Positions 1 through 10,829 are shown, counted from the first letter of the stretch. The stretch: 36,339 nucleotides of DNA from Plakobranchus ocellatus (GCA_019648995.1 BLXT01003734.1:468151-504489), one strand, 5' to 3'. A program made the numbers and translations. The notes: generated by a model from the letters alone, not told the origin.

Positions 1-165
1 TCAATCTCTAGCTCTTTAGATTCGACACGATCGATGGCTCTCTTTATTCGACTCAATCTCTAGCTCTTTAGATTCGACACGATTGATGGCTCTCTTTATT
101 CGACTCAACCTCTAGCTCTTTAGATTCGACACGAGCTATCGCTCCCAAGGTTCTACGCGATGTAT
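1..165. repeat. 52-bp minisatellite at left edge
   Basis: Two near-identical 52-bp units (1-52, 53-104) and a partial third begin TCAATCTCTAGCTCTTTAGA and contain GATTCGACACGAT. Degenerate words of the same type (CGACTCGAT, CTATCGCTC) continue to about 290. The counterpart at 11380-11510 in copy B is more degenerate. The array probably continues to the left of the window. Confidence 0.85.
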
Positions 166-289
166 CGCTCTCTAGTTTAGACGCGTTTCCACTTATCTCC
201 TAATTTTACTCATCTATCGCTTTAAAAACTCGACTCGATTTATCGCTCTATCACTCTATGTATTCGATCTGATCTGACACTGGCAGCAA

Positions 290-1240
290 AAGAGGATTTG
301 AACCAGCTCAGACATTTACTTAAGGTTGAAAATACTAAAGTTTCATCAAGAAACAGACTGTTGAAATTGTTCGAGCGACCTGTTCTTTCGAACTGGATGC
401 GTGGTGTAGCGAATTTTAGTCATATTGCTTTGCTGTAACTTTTGATTTTGTATGGGTATATTATGTTGGTATATATTATTCTACGTGAAGTGTCAGAGTT
501 TCCGCTTACAATGGAAAACCTTTGGAGACTTCAATGAGCTTTCGTTAGCCCTCGTTTCGCAATTAATTACACAACGATAGCATTTCTATTAGCAAATATT
601 GTGTTATATGCTACAATGAGTGAATATTGCATTATATTGTGTTTTTGAGTATTTTGATGTCTGCATAAAGTCACTTTAAACATAATCGTCGAAGTCTGTC
701 TTAATGTCACAGACCTGGCGCCTGGAAGAGACAAGAGACAAGACTTCAGTGCGTGTAAAGGGCTGACTAAATACCATGTTTGGTTCCAGTAGAAAGCAGG
801 ATCTCAGGGCTAGGACAGGAATGCACAGTCATATCGTACACTCAAGCGGACATTACCCGAAAGCGTCAGGTGGAAATGAAACGGGAGTATGAATCGAAAA
901 CGAAGCATGGAAAGCTTAAAAGAGTTCGACCTCTTGGCTCTTTAAAGGGACACCTTAAAACTATTTTTAGCCTATAATATAAAGGCCCACAAACAGTTTT
1001 GTTTCTGATCTTCATCAAAGGCATTGGCAGTTTTAGAATTTTATAAAAAAACGATAATGTTGCACAACGTTATTATTTGGCTATACAAACGGCTTGCCAT
1101 CGTTATCAAAATATAAACTCCATTATCTTGTTACTAAGCCATTATCGTATGGAATGCGCTGAGTAAAAAATAAAAATGAACTCAAAATGAGGTATGGAGT
1201 TTTTACTTTTGTCAACGCCACCATTAAAATTAGAGTATCT
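290..1240. other. Non-coding; A-specific stretch 640-1230
   Basis: 290-640 matches copy B at 11520-11840, sharing the word CTCAGACATTTACTTAA among others. About 640-1230 has no match in copy B and is an insertion in A or a deletion in B. A 65-codon frame at 780-977 has no recognisable domain and I do not call it a gene. Confidence 0.5.
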
Positions 1241-1359
1241 GTCATCGAACCATAATTACAAGATTATCGTCAATTGTTGCATTGGAAACATTATTGAGGA
1301 TGGAAAATCAAAGGAAATAATAAGGAAAATGTTACATTCAATGTAGACTAGGAAAAAGA

Positions 1360-1617
1360 AGACCATAACAGCAGAGGTAGCAATAAAAACAAAACAAGAA
1401 CAGCAGCAGCAGCAGCCACAAAGAGGACATCAGCAACACGAAAAAAAGAACGGCAATAGCAATGTCTGTCGCAACAACGCGAAGACTAGAACAGCAACAA
1501 AACCGATAACAGCAGTAACAGGAACATTAACAAAAACTAGCTGTTCCAGCAGCAGTAATAGGAACAGTGGGAATAATACACCACAAAGCTGCAGAACAAC
1601 AACAACAACAACAACAG

Positions 1618-1664
<47 letters not shown>

Positions 1665-1690
1665 GCAGCAGCAGCAGCAGCACATTAACA
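1360..1690. repeat. CAA/CAG-rich tract with pure (CAA)n(CAG)n core
   Basis: Degenerate CAR-rich sequence leads into a near-pure CAA run followed by CAG (about 1595-1682). The open frames across it (poly-Gln on plus, poly-Cys or poly-Leu on minus) are repeat translations. The tract corresponds to 11980-12440 in copy B, so it predates the duplication and has since expanded differently in each copy. Confidence 0.9.
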
Positions 1691-2190
1691 AGAAAAAAGT
1701 GGCAATAATCACAAGAATAATATTGATAATATGGGATAAACAAGGTGAGAGCCTCGCTCAATCACTGCCCCTCCCCAATCTTTGATTACCTAATACGCGA
1801 TAAAGAAAAAAATATATATTTCCTCTTATGTTATACATTAGATCTTAATACCATGCACTAAACGTCTCATGATTTTGCAGCCTTGAACTGTGGACCATTT
1901 AGTCGAGTGATTGTTTATCTGCTGAGTTTTATTTACTTACCGCTGCGTGGAAATGACAGAGCAGCATAGTTCTGAGAATATTGATACGGAAGTTTCAAGT
2001 TGTTACAATCAAATTTATTGTACTTTGGTATAGTTAACGACGCCTCGGTGAACTTAGATTTTTTTTTAAAGGTAACGTGACTGTAAAGTGTATCATGTGT
2101 GTCATTATCTCTGTATTTGCGAAATGTGGACGCACGCCTCTGTCATTCCAAGGCAACTTGATCTTTATCTTATCCTAGTGCTCCACTGAG
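1690..2190. other. Non-coding spacer of duplicated block
   Basis: No gene is seen. The first part (CTTTGATTACCTAATA and after) matches 12567-12670 in copy B. The stretch at about 1890-2180 has no evident B counterpart. Confidence 0.5.
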
Positions 2191-2242
2191 CAAACATACA
2201 CACACACAAAAACACAACACACACACACAACACACACACACA
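2191..2242. repeat. (CA)n microsatellite
   Basis: Interrupted CA repeat, positionally equivalent to 12684-12724 in copy B. Confidence 0.85.
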
Positions 2243-2459
2243 TAGCGTAAAATTAAACCGAGAATACGAGAACAAAGGAAAATCATCAGAGTGAAATTAA
2301 TTTTAACATTTTGTACTTGAAGTCGACGGTGAAAAAATAACAGAAATCTCCATAATTACATGAGAGAAATTAATACATTTCGACGCAAAAGCTTAAAGTG
2401 GGTGTATGTGTGTGTTTATGTTGGTGTGTGTTACCTTATCTTTTGCACCTTTCAACTCG

Positions 2460-3350
2460 AAAAAATGAACAGAGAAATGTAATGAAGGTTTGTAAAAACT
2501 AGATGAAAGAAATGTGAAGAATCTAATAAAACTTAATTTAGATCAATATATATTTGCCTTTTATTATCTCATTGTCTTTTATCTAGGCTATCACTTTATG
2601 ATTCGAAATTCTGCAGCTCCAATTCTTGTAAGCTTGGTCATAAAACGACTATCACTTAATCAACTAGATTTGGTACTAACGCCTGTATAATCGAGTTGAA
2701 TAAGATATTATTCGTGTAATGATTTAATGATCATGCAGACAAAAGTGCTAAGGGTGCAGTAAACTTGAACAATTAGCGCAAATACAAATGAATCTAAACG
2801 TATACGATGTTGCCATAATCGGGAAGATTGTTTTTTTTTCTTAACGTCTATAGAGCTGACAAAAAATGAACGACTTTTAGAAGTCCTTGGCATTGACCAA
2901 AGGCGGGCAAATGAGTGTCACCGCCAAATTATCACAAAAGGAATATCAGCCTAGGAAATGTGACACATCTTGCAGGTTTGTCAGTGTCTCAGTCGCCAAT
3001 GGAAGCCAAAGTATCGCAACAATCAAAGTTAGTTCATGACTTATCATAAAATTAATACATATACTTATAAATGGGCAAGATCGCCTCCCAGCAAAAAATC
3101 ATTAAACAATGCAATAGCTAATCATAATTAGGTTTAAAATCTAAATCAATTATAGTGATTATAGGCACATTGTTAATGTAAATCGACTCTTGGATCAGTT
3201 TGGCTTTTGTAAAAAAATGTGTTTCTTACTTGGTTCCTTGGTTGATTTATCAAAGCTTTGAAAGTGCGAAGTTCTAGCTATAACACTCTCAACGCCCACT
3301 TGCAATGTGAACACGAACTGAGAGTGGAGTTGGGCAAGACTAAGACCTAC
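2460..3350. other. Well conserved non-coding block shared by A and B
   Basis: This stretch aligns almost base for base with 12940-13800. Long shared words include ACTTATAAATGGGCAAGATC and AAAGCTTTGAAAGTGCGAAG. No open frame is conserved between the copies, and stops fall in all frames. It may simply be duplicated intergenic DNA or may hold regulatory sequence. Confidence 0.6.
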
Positions 3351-3352
3351 TA

Positions 3353-3445
3353 GATTCACCAATCACAGCAGAGCTCCAGCCAAGATTCACCAATCACAGC
3401 AGAGCTCCAGCCAAGATTCATCAATAACAGCAGAGCTCCAGCTAG
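3353..3445. repeat. 31-bp tandem triplication
   Basis: Three head-to-tail copies of a 31-bp unit begin at 3353, 3384 and 3415 (GATTCACCAATCACAGCAGA then GCTCCAGCCAA). Copy B has a single unit at about 13842-13873, so the expansion happened in A after the duplication, or B contracted. Confidence 0.9.
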
Positions 3446-3907
3446 ACCTATCTTCCAGATTAGGTTAATCTAACCTAGTCCATGCATTTCTCATTCACTG
3501 TAAACTGCATGGGCTCGTTACTCGAGAGCTGTGTGGTACCATCACCTAACGAGGTTACACTGATTTTTACCTTTACGATTATTGTAGACATTTACAAGCA
3601 TGGTGCTAAATTTAGTCGGTTGACGCTGTTTTCAAGAAACCTCTTCAAAAACAATGCATATTTTATCCTAACTTCATCCCTGTTCATGTTTGCTCTTTCT
3701 CTATCCATGGCCATCAAGCTTTGATTTGTTTGCTGGAAGATCTAGGCCAGAGTATCGAGAGGACAGTCAGATTATCAGAGAAAATGTTTTGTAGGCTCGA
3801 GCTATCTGGTAGTAATAATTATTGTCACAAGCTTTCCGGACTTGGCATGATTGTGTGGCTCAATCCAGATACTCTTTATTCATCGTAACAATGATTAATT
3901 TGTTAAT

Positions 3908-3966
3908 TAGATAGATAGATAGATAGATAGATCGATCAATAAATGGATAGATAGATAGATAGACAG

Positions 3967-4051
<85 letters not shown>

Positions 4052-4192
4052 CAGACAGATAGATAGATAGAGAGAGAGAGAGAAAAAGAAAGTGAGACAG
4101 AGCGCGAGAGAAAAACGATAGAAAACAGAAAGAAAAAAAGCAACAGGGAGAGAGAGGTAGAGATAGAAAGATAGATAGATAGACAGACAGAC

Positions 4193-4252
<60 letters not shown>

Positions 4253-4305
4253 CGATCGATAGATAGATAGATAGAGAGAGAGAGAAGAGAGAGAGAGAGG
4301 GAAAG
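3908..4305. repeat. Compound (GATA)n / (GA)n microsatellite
   Basis: Two long GATA arrays (about 3908-4072 and 4163-4275) are separated by a GA/GAAA-rich stretch and followed by GAGA. GACA and GATC variants occur. Minus-strand frames read as Ser-Ile-Tyr-Leu repeats and are not genes. Confidence 0.95.
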
Positions 4306-4319
4306 GAGGAGAGAAAGTT

Positions 4320-4970
4320 ATTGTTTGGTCTATCTTTTTGTAGCATTAACAGTTTGCATTTTATATTATAAATCTTAGCGACCTTGATTCGGCGCTACTT
4401 GTGTCTGTATATCAGTCTCTAGACCTGTCTCTGTTTTATCTATTGTTATCTAACAACTGTTGTTTGCTGTGATTACTTTTCTGCAATATCAATGTGTATT
4501 CCATGCTTTGTTGTGTCCCGTCTATCTTTTGCTGCGAGAGATATTAGAGCGTATCATGCAAAACAAATTCATTGAGCGAGTTTCTGCATCCGATTTACCA
4601 TGATCTAAAATACTTTACCGTGATTCTAAAAGATTAAGCTAATCTCTTTGATATCAAATCACTAACAGTTCTTTGCCAGATAGATCGAAGTCATTTTTTT
4701 TTCATCCGTTAGAAATGAGAAACAAAGAAATTGATGTTCTCTATATAAAGGAGAACGTCTTATGAATTTTATGAAGATTTTGAAAGTAGAGAACATTACC
4801 CTTCCTCTAATGCTCAAGATAAAAAGACGAATCTCCAAACAATCCCATAAATCTTTATATAATCCCCCTTATTAAGAGTGGGACTGTTTAAAGACATAAG
4901 CCCTTTATATTAAAAAAAAATATTTTTAAAACTCATTCTTATTGTTCCACTATTGTTTTCTCTGCCCTTC
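4320..4970. other. Non-coding spacer
   Basis: 4556-4680 and 4700-4900 match copy B at 19628-19745 and 20520-20750 (for example GAGAAACAAAGAA after ATCC.TTAG). The join between the two parts marks where B carries an extra 0.75 kb. No gene is seen. Confidence 0.5.
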
Positions 4971-4978
4971 TCCACCAT

Positions 4979-5021
4979 CTCTCTCTCTCTCTCTCTCTAC
5001 ATATATATATATATATATAAC
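4979..5021. repeat. (TC)n then (TA)n microsatellite
   Basis: A run of CT dinucleotides is followed by a short AT run. CT-rich sequence continues to about 5080. Confidence 0.85.
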
Positions 5022-5099
5022 TTTTTGTCCCCCTCTTACTATCTCTCATAGTCTCTCTCTGTTTCTCGCTCTGTCAGTTGTTCTCGCATTTTTCTTTTC

Positions 5100-6423
5100 A
5101 CTTTGTTATGAACTCGACGCCCTTCAAAATTCTGTAAACAATACCATTTGAATTGATTTATTGAGTTATCAAAATGAAATATTTCAAGATTTCTAACGGG
5201 TGAGAGGGATAAAATACTTGCCACACATTCTTTGAGCTGCAGTTATCTTTTTTTTTTAAATACACGTCTTAATCTGCTGATCTTAAGTTAATCGATGCTG
5301 CCATAAACGAAACAAAGGTGGAGGGGTGAAGAGGAGGGGGAGGAGATAAATATAATTTATTGATAAATAGCTGATGGTACGAGTAAAATATTGACGAGGA
5401 GAGATTTTTACATTGTTGTTTCAAATGAAAAAAAAAAGCAATTAAAATTCCCTTCGTGCTTCTGCGACTCAAGGTTTTTAAACTAAGAGAATAAGTACAG
5501 AGCAGAGCAAGAGAGAACAGAACAATGTACCACTACTCTATTGCTGATGTCTGATGTCTCTAAGCTACCCCTCAAGCAATTTTTAAGCCATTTTGAAGGT
5601 AAAATTCACACATTGTCTCATTTTTTCAAGTTCTATTCCACAGAGTATCTGGTTAAAACGTAACACACAGTTCTCTCTTTATAAATCTACTGGCTACACA
5701 ATGTTTATCAATTTTGCGCCATCCAAAACTGCCTCAATTTATTAGACGTAATTGAGGCTTTGGAGACAAAAAAAAATTTAAAGAATGCAGAAGTTCAAAC
5801 TGGCAAATTTTAAGATAGAAAAATATAGGAAATAGAAAACATCAATGATAAAAAAATGTACGATTGAGAGAAAAAGTGAATATTGGCTTTTGTAGTTTAT
5901 TTTTATGGAAGTTGGAATTAAAAAAATGCTTGCAGTAGTTTACGGCCTTATATAAAAATACATACATGTAAAATTGAAAACATACACATTTATTTTGCCA
6001 GAGCCATACGACAAAGTAAAATGGCTCAGGAAATGAGTTACAACATTGCTCTTTGATTTTTTTGTCCTGTGCGTTTCCTATTGGAATTTTTACCCGGTTT
6101 AATTTGCACAATAATCTGACAGATAAAGTGACATGAGCTTAGGATAAAAAGAGTGAATTAATTTGTTAGAGTTTTCTATGCTTTTGCTTTTAAATCCAAC
6201 GCCCTTCGCTTCGAAGAGTCGAGAAGGAGGCACTCACAATATCCTCAGTCCAGATGGAATTGATCATTTGTCAGCTCTAATAAGAAAAATGCACAAAGTC
6301 TCGAGCTATGATAAATTGATTAATAGTGTTAGACCTAGTCTGACTTGGTGTACAATAAAAAAAAAATGATGAAGAGTTTGAGAAAAATGAGAGAGAGTGT
6401 GTGTGTGTGCGCGAGAGAGATAG

Positions 6424-6424
<1 letters not shown>
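5100..6424. other. Non-coding spacer of copy A
   Basis: Two blocks match copy B: 5230-5330 to 21105-21230 (GCTGATC.TAAG followed by a GGAGG-rich stretch) and 5580-5900 to 29690-30010 (TTGAGGC or ATGAGAC near GGAGACA). The 8.3-kb insertion of copy B falls between them. The stretch 5900-6424 has no clear counterpart. No conserved frame is present. Confidence 0.5.

Positions 6425-6503
<79 letters not shown>
6424..6503. repeat. (AAT)n microsatellite
   Basis: A near-perfect run of about 26 AAT units in the region just 3' of the PLAC8-A gene. It is absent at the equivalent place in copy B. Confidence 0.97.
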
Positions 6504-6605
6504 TTAGTATCTCAGTAATTAAGATTTAATCTATGGACATGTCCACACTGGCTAGACAAGCATATTGGGAAAAAATCTCTAGCCTTCATAGCAAATAATG
6601 CATAT

Positions 6606-6611
6606 TTTAAT
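6606..6611 (-). terminator. Possible PLAC8-A polyadenylation signal
   Basis: The minus strand reads ATTAAA, about 90 bases after the stop codon. The hexamer is a common variant signal, but the region is AT-rich and chance occurrence is easy. Confidence 0.25.
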
Positions 6612-6698
6612 CAATCATAATTAAAAAATAATTTGTTTTTCTTTCTGGCGCTGGCCAGGCTTTCTTTGCAACTTGCAGCTGAAGGCGAAACTCTTGTT

Positions 6699-6812
6699 TT
6701 AACGCATTTGGTAATTGATGTTTTCCTTGGCAATTTTGACCTCTCGTGCCAGCTGACAAGCTGCACAGGAGCCACAAAAGTGAGTCAGTAGACAGTCGTC
6801 ACAGACGGAGCC
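6699..6812 (-). CDS. PLAC8-A coding exon 3
   Basis: A T-rich acceptor ending CTCCAG precedes GGCTCCGTC. It encodes residues 113-149 (GSVCDDC...CQLAREV and a short polar tail) and stops with TAA at 6701-6699. Confidence 0.92.
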   Translation of the reverse strand, partial: GSVCDDCLLTHFCGSCAACQLAREVKIAKENINYQMR

Positions 6813-9058
6813 CTGGAGGAAAAAAAAGCCAAAAAATATTGTTTCAAATAAAACATAATTTTGTTTCAAAATCCTTTTCGTCAACACGACTATGTCCCAT
6901 TCGGCGTTTCTGCTAATTAACCAATGAATGTGTTTCTATGACTCATCAATCTTCAACAGAAACCAATCAAAATAGCGAAACAAGAATCTTGAAAACATGT
7001 CTGGGAGAATGAGTTTCAGGATGATCCTCTGCTTTGTTAGTTGATTAACTTTATAATTTGAAGCGTAGAATACGAGAGTGTGTTGTATGGACAAGACAGA
7101 TCGGCGTTAATACTCGATATACTTTTTAAGACCATCCCAAACTAGTTTTTCCGCTATCCTGCTTATCCTTTCTTCCTAACAAAAATTTACCCTGTCCAGT
7201 TTTATTTCTCCCTCATGTTTCATACAATCTGTGCTTCTGCCATTCCTACACCTACGCATTCATTAGTGTATCGATTGATTCGTAACCATGGAAATATATT
7301 ATTTTGATGTGCATCTCTGCTTTATTGTCTGCCAATCTGTTTGAATATTTGTCTTACGATCTTTCGACTTTCTGCTGTTTCTGGTCTCTTTTCCTGTCTG
7401 CTTGTCTGTCTGTCTGTCTGTTCACTGGTATCCTGCGCCGCTGCCTAATGTCAATCACCATTCTTTCTCTTACTGCTTCATTCCTTTTTCTATCTGTTTC
7501 TATGTCTGTGTATCTGCATGTCTTTTTGAGAGTCTGCTTCTTCCCATCAGTCTATTCACCTGGTTGTCTGAGGCCTTGGTGATATAACGACGAGCCAACC
7601 AATCCTAAAATCTACATGGGTTCTTCTATCTATGAACCAAGTTCAAATACGTCCTCAACGCCCTGGCCTTAAGATAAGGCACAAAGTCTGAAATCACCTT
7701 GTCGTGGACGGGCTATATGTACAAGAAGTCTGTTCGTATGTGAACGTGCGGCAGCCTGTATGTCTCACCTCAATATTGTTCTGAGCTCTCCACTTGGTTC
7801 TGAGGACAAGGACAGGGGCAGGCACGCAGCAAGCGACACACCATGCCTCGTCCATGTCAGTCGAGAGCTTGCATAAAAAGCACGGGCCGCAAAATGTGGC
7901 GCATAGGCCTGGCAAGGGCAGAAAAAAGTGAAAGTAAAAGTAAAAGTAAAATTCACTGTACAATCAACAATAGATGGACAAGCTAGAACTAAACCAAGGG
8001 AAGGAAAAAACCCAACCCGAAATGTAAAGAAATACTACAAGTTATGCAATCGAATGGAAGGTACAGGGGACGCAATCTCAATCTGAACACAGATCTATCA
8101 AGCGAAGGCAATCTAGGTTACTGTGTCATCGAGAATCGCCGATTTAATCTCACCAAATTATTCGCATACATCTCCTCCCCCCCCCCCCCCCCCCCCCCCC
8201 CCNCCTCCCACCAGATAAGAATAATGCCCCCACAAAATATAGGTGTAAAATGTACTGGCTGAGAAAAATATATTTGGTGACAATAAAAAAAAAAAAAACA
8301 ACTGAAAAGACTGTAGAAATATTTTTCATGCAACAGAAATCTTTTTACACAAATAACATTCACAACAGCTTATAGAAAAAGATGGTGATCATTGTTTTGA
8401 AGTTATTGACTTAAAGTTATTCTATTAAGAGCAGCCTCAATTCACTTGTATCACTTGGCATGGTAAGATTCTGGTTTTACGCATTGGTTTGGAGGCATTT
8501 CGTCACCTCTGAATTACCTTATGCTATCTCCTTTTTTTGCTTAAACGGACTTAATTACACCTAGGGCAATAACTAATCCCATTATATATATCTCAGAGGT
8601 ATCATTGCCGAAAGAAACTCATAAATGGAGAAAAAGACAAGTTATAAAATAATTTTTGTATTTTAATAACACTGGTTTCCAAACTTTACACGCGATTTTC
8701 TCCAAACAAGGAAATGTGGAGATAGCATAAAGCAATTCTAAGGTGACGATTTGTTTAAACCAAATCAACTCAATATATTCATTTATAAATTTTAAAAAGT
8801 TAACTCTCGGTAGATAGAAAAACCAACAAAAGTAGCTGACGTGTACAGTAGGGATGACTTACAAATGCCACAATCATCGAAACAATCAAACACTCCAGTG
8901 TTCCAGCTTCGCTTGCCCTGAATGATTGGTTGTTGAACTATCACAGTGGTGCCCCCTACCGGCTGACTCTGCACCACTTGTCCATATCCATATCCACCCT
9001 GTGGAGGTGGAGTGTAGCCCTTCTCGTCGTATTGCGGTGGATTATCCTGGATGAGCAT
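6699..9058 (-). CDS. PLAC8/cornifelin-family protein A (three coding exons)
   Basis: The coding exons are 9058-8863, 7908-7769 and 6812-6699 (196+140+114 nt, 149 aa plus stop). The protein has a Pro/Gly/Tyr/Gln-rich head (residues 1-50) with a PPQY motif at 7-10. A Cys-rich PLAC8 domain follows at about 52-137: the FDCFDDCGICLC start, the CATFCGPCFLC core, D-M-D-E at 83-86, CCVP at 92-95, LRTKWR at 101-106, and CDDC...CGSCAACQLAREV at the end. Length and motif order fit metazoan PLAC8/cornifelin proteins. Family members are small Cys-rich proteins, often membrane-associated, with no established enzymatic activity; the role here is unknown. The start is supported by an in-frame stop four codons upstream (AAG TAA TGT GTT ATA ATG), so any 5' exon would be non-coding. 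It lies alone, with a paralogue 25 kb away on the same strand. Confidence 0.92.
7170..7565. other. CT-rich insertion in PLAC8-A intron 2
   Basis: This CTGT/TTCT-rich, low-complexity sequence has no equivalent in PLAC8-B intron 2, where the flanks (ending 33290, resuming 33305) nearly abut. The open frames in it are compositional. Confidence 0.55.
7769..7908 (-). CDS. PLAC8-A coding exon 2
   Basis: The acceptor TTGCCAG precedes GCCTATGCGCC, and the donor GTGAGA follows GAG. The 140 nt restore phase 0. It encodes the end of Cys66 to Glu112, including CATFCGPCFLC and CCVPAPVLVLRTKWR. Confidence 0.93.
8177..8205. repeat. Poly-C tract with an ambiguous base (PLAC8-A intron 1)
   Basis: 26 C, one N at 8203, then CC. 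It interrupts otherwise unremarkable intron sequence. Such runs are error-prone in assemblies. Confidence 0.9.
8863..9058 (-). CDS. PLAC8-A coding exon 1
   Basis: Encodes residues 1-65 and the first base of Cys66. It ends at a strong donor (GGCATTT then GTAAGT), phase 1. It carries the Pro/Gly/Tyr head and the GVFDCFDDCGI motif. Confidence 0.93.
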
Positions 9059-9129
9059 TATAACACATTACTTCCCTTGAAATGGATAGCACATTTTAGA
9101 ACAGTACATAACTAAAAAAGGTCAGATCG

Positions 9130-9745
9130 AGCAAGAAATAAGACAGTGTCTTTTGACACAATTTTAACAATTGGAAGCAACTGTTCTATAAATCTTTATT
9201 ACGAATAAATAGCAAATGGCATTACACACTATTTTCATGACTAACTTTTCAAACAAATCGATGTTTTATTGTGGTATATTTAAACCTTTTCACTACTATT
9301 CCACAATTCTTAAGAATAAAGGTCTTCAACATTTAAAATTATAAACATTCATTTCTGTTCCTGTTTAAAAAATAATGTTTGCAGTTTGCTCTCCCCCAAC
9401 CCCACCGGCATTAAACTGAAACTAAATATTCTTTACTTTTTAGAATCTATCTAGCCTCTTTCGTGATAGCTAACTATCTGCGATTACGGTCTGCATGACA
9501 AACTCCAGATGTGAAAAGAATTTAAACGATACAACGTAAAATAAAGAACATCTCATCTACATCATTATAGTGTAGCAAAAACATTACATCATGTAACCTA
9601 CTAGGTAGACTTACTCTAATCTCCTCTATCTGAGGACAAACACACAGGTAAGTGTTACAAATCGATGGCAGATGCATCAAATCTTTGAAGTTCCCATACG
9701 CAAAGAAGGTACTTCAAGTTTTATACGTCTGCCACTAAAATATAA
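9130..9745. other. Upstream region of PLAC8-A
   Basis: This AT-rich sequence contains the presumed 5' UTR and promoter of PLAC8-A on the minus strand, but no convincing TATA box or 5' exon could be picked. Similarity to copy B fades after about 9170. Satellite-like words (CTCTAATCTCCTCTATCTGAGG) already appear at 9614. Confidence 0.4.
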
Positions 9746-10800
9746 TTCATCTAAAAGCTCCTCAAATCTAACCTCTCTGCCATCGCTCCTCTCGTATAGC
9801 TCTACTCTAACCTCATCAATCTGTCATCGCTCCTCTCGTACAGCTCTACTCTAACCTCATCTATCTGCCATCGCTCCTCTCGTATAGCCTCACTCTAACT
9901 TAATCCAGCTGCCATTGCTCCTCTCGTATAGCTCTACTCTAACCTCATCTATCTGTCATCGCTCCTCTCGTATAGCTCTACTCTAACCTCATCTATCTGC
10001 AATCGCTCCTCTCGTACAGCTCCACCATAACCTAATCCAGCTGCCATTGCTCCTCTCGTATAGCTCTACTCTAACCCCATCTATCTGCAATCGCTCCTCT
10101 CGTATAGCTCCACCGTAACCTAATCCAGCTGCTATTGCTCCTCTCGTACAGCTCTACTCGAACCTCATCTATCTGCCATCGCTTCTATCGTATAGCTCTA
10201 CTATAACCTCATCTATCTGCAATCGCTCCTCTCGAATAGCTCCACCATAACTTAATCCAGCTGCCATTGCTCCTCTCGTATAGCTCTAATCTAACCTCAT
10301 CTATCTGCCATCGCTCCTCTCGTATAGCTCCAACATAACTTAATCCAGCTGCCATTGCTCCTCTCGTATAGCTCTACTCTAACCTCATCTATCTGCCATC
10401 ACTCCTCTCGTATAGCTCCACCATAACTTAATCCAGCTGCCATTGCTCCTCTCGTATAGCTCTACTCTAACCTCATCTATCTGCCATCGCTCCTCTCGTA
10501 TAACTCTACTCTAACCTCATCTATCTGCCATCGCTCCTCTCGTATAGCTCTACTCTAACTTCATCTATCTGCCATCGCTCCTCTCGTATAGCTCTACTCT
10601 AACCTCATCTACCTGCCATCGCTCCTCTCGTATAACTCTACTCTCACCTCATCTATCTGCAATCGCTCCTCTCGTATAGCTCTACTCTAACCTCATCTAT
10701 CTGCAATCGCTCCTCTCGTATAGCTCCACCATAACCTAATGCAGCTGCCATCGCTTCTCTCGTATAGCCCCACTCTAACCTCATCCACTCCTAACGTATA
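9745..10800. repeat. 44-bp satellite with two interleaved unit types
   Basis: About 24 head-to-tail 44-bp units share the core GCTCCTCTCGTATAGCTC. Type alpha continues TACTCTAACCTCATCTATCT; type beta continues CACCATAACCTAATCCAGCT. The types alternate irregularly on the left (roughly aab aab ab aab ab ab) and are almost pure alpha from about 10460 to 10715. The edges are degenerate. The array sits exactly between duplication copies A and B. There are no spacers, so it is not a CRISPR array, and 44 is not a multiple of 3. Confidence 0.95.
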
Positions 10801-10829
10801 GGCTCAATCAAAACTCATCTATCAGCCAT

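Larger units (their letters stand above)
1..9170. repeat. Tandem segmental duplication, copy A
   Basis: This segment is collinear with 11345-34745. Matched landmarks, in order (A to B): 290-640 to 11520-11840; 1240-1860 to 11860-12650; 2190-3700 to 12684-14050; 4556-4680 to 19628-19745; 4700-4900 to 20520-20750; 5230-5330 to 21105-21230; 5580-5900 to 29690-30010; 6525-6990 to 32340-32800; 7070-7160 to 33200-33290; 7570-8080 to 33310-33900; 8395-9170 to 34230-34740. Identity was judged by eye from shared words, and looks highest at 3160-3300 against 13620-13790. Copy A holds the PLAC8-A gene at one end and about 6.5 kb of non-coding DNA downstream of it. The left edge may extend beyond the window. 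Confidence 0.85.

Noticed and set aside
780..977. 65-codon plus-strand frame in copy A
   Set aside because: No domain was recognised, and the stretch is absent from copy B. The length is compatible with chance.
1527..1785. Poly-Gln (plus) and poly-Cys or poly-Leu (minus) open frames
   Set aside because: They are translations of the CAA/CAG microsatellite. Flanking residues show no domain, and the tract in copy B has different length and frame.
3907..4346. Minus-strand frames of Ser-Ile-Tyr-Leu repeats
   Set aside because: These are produced by the GATA tetranucleotide array, with no unique sequence.
9745..10800. Possible CRISPR array
   Set aside because: The 44-bp units are contiguous, with no unique spacers, in a eukaryotic intron-bearing context. 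It is a satellite.
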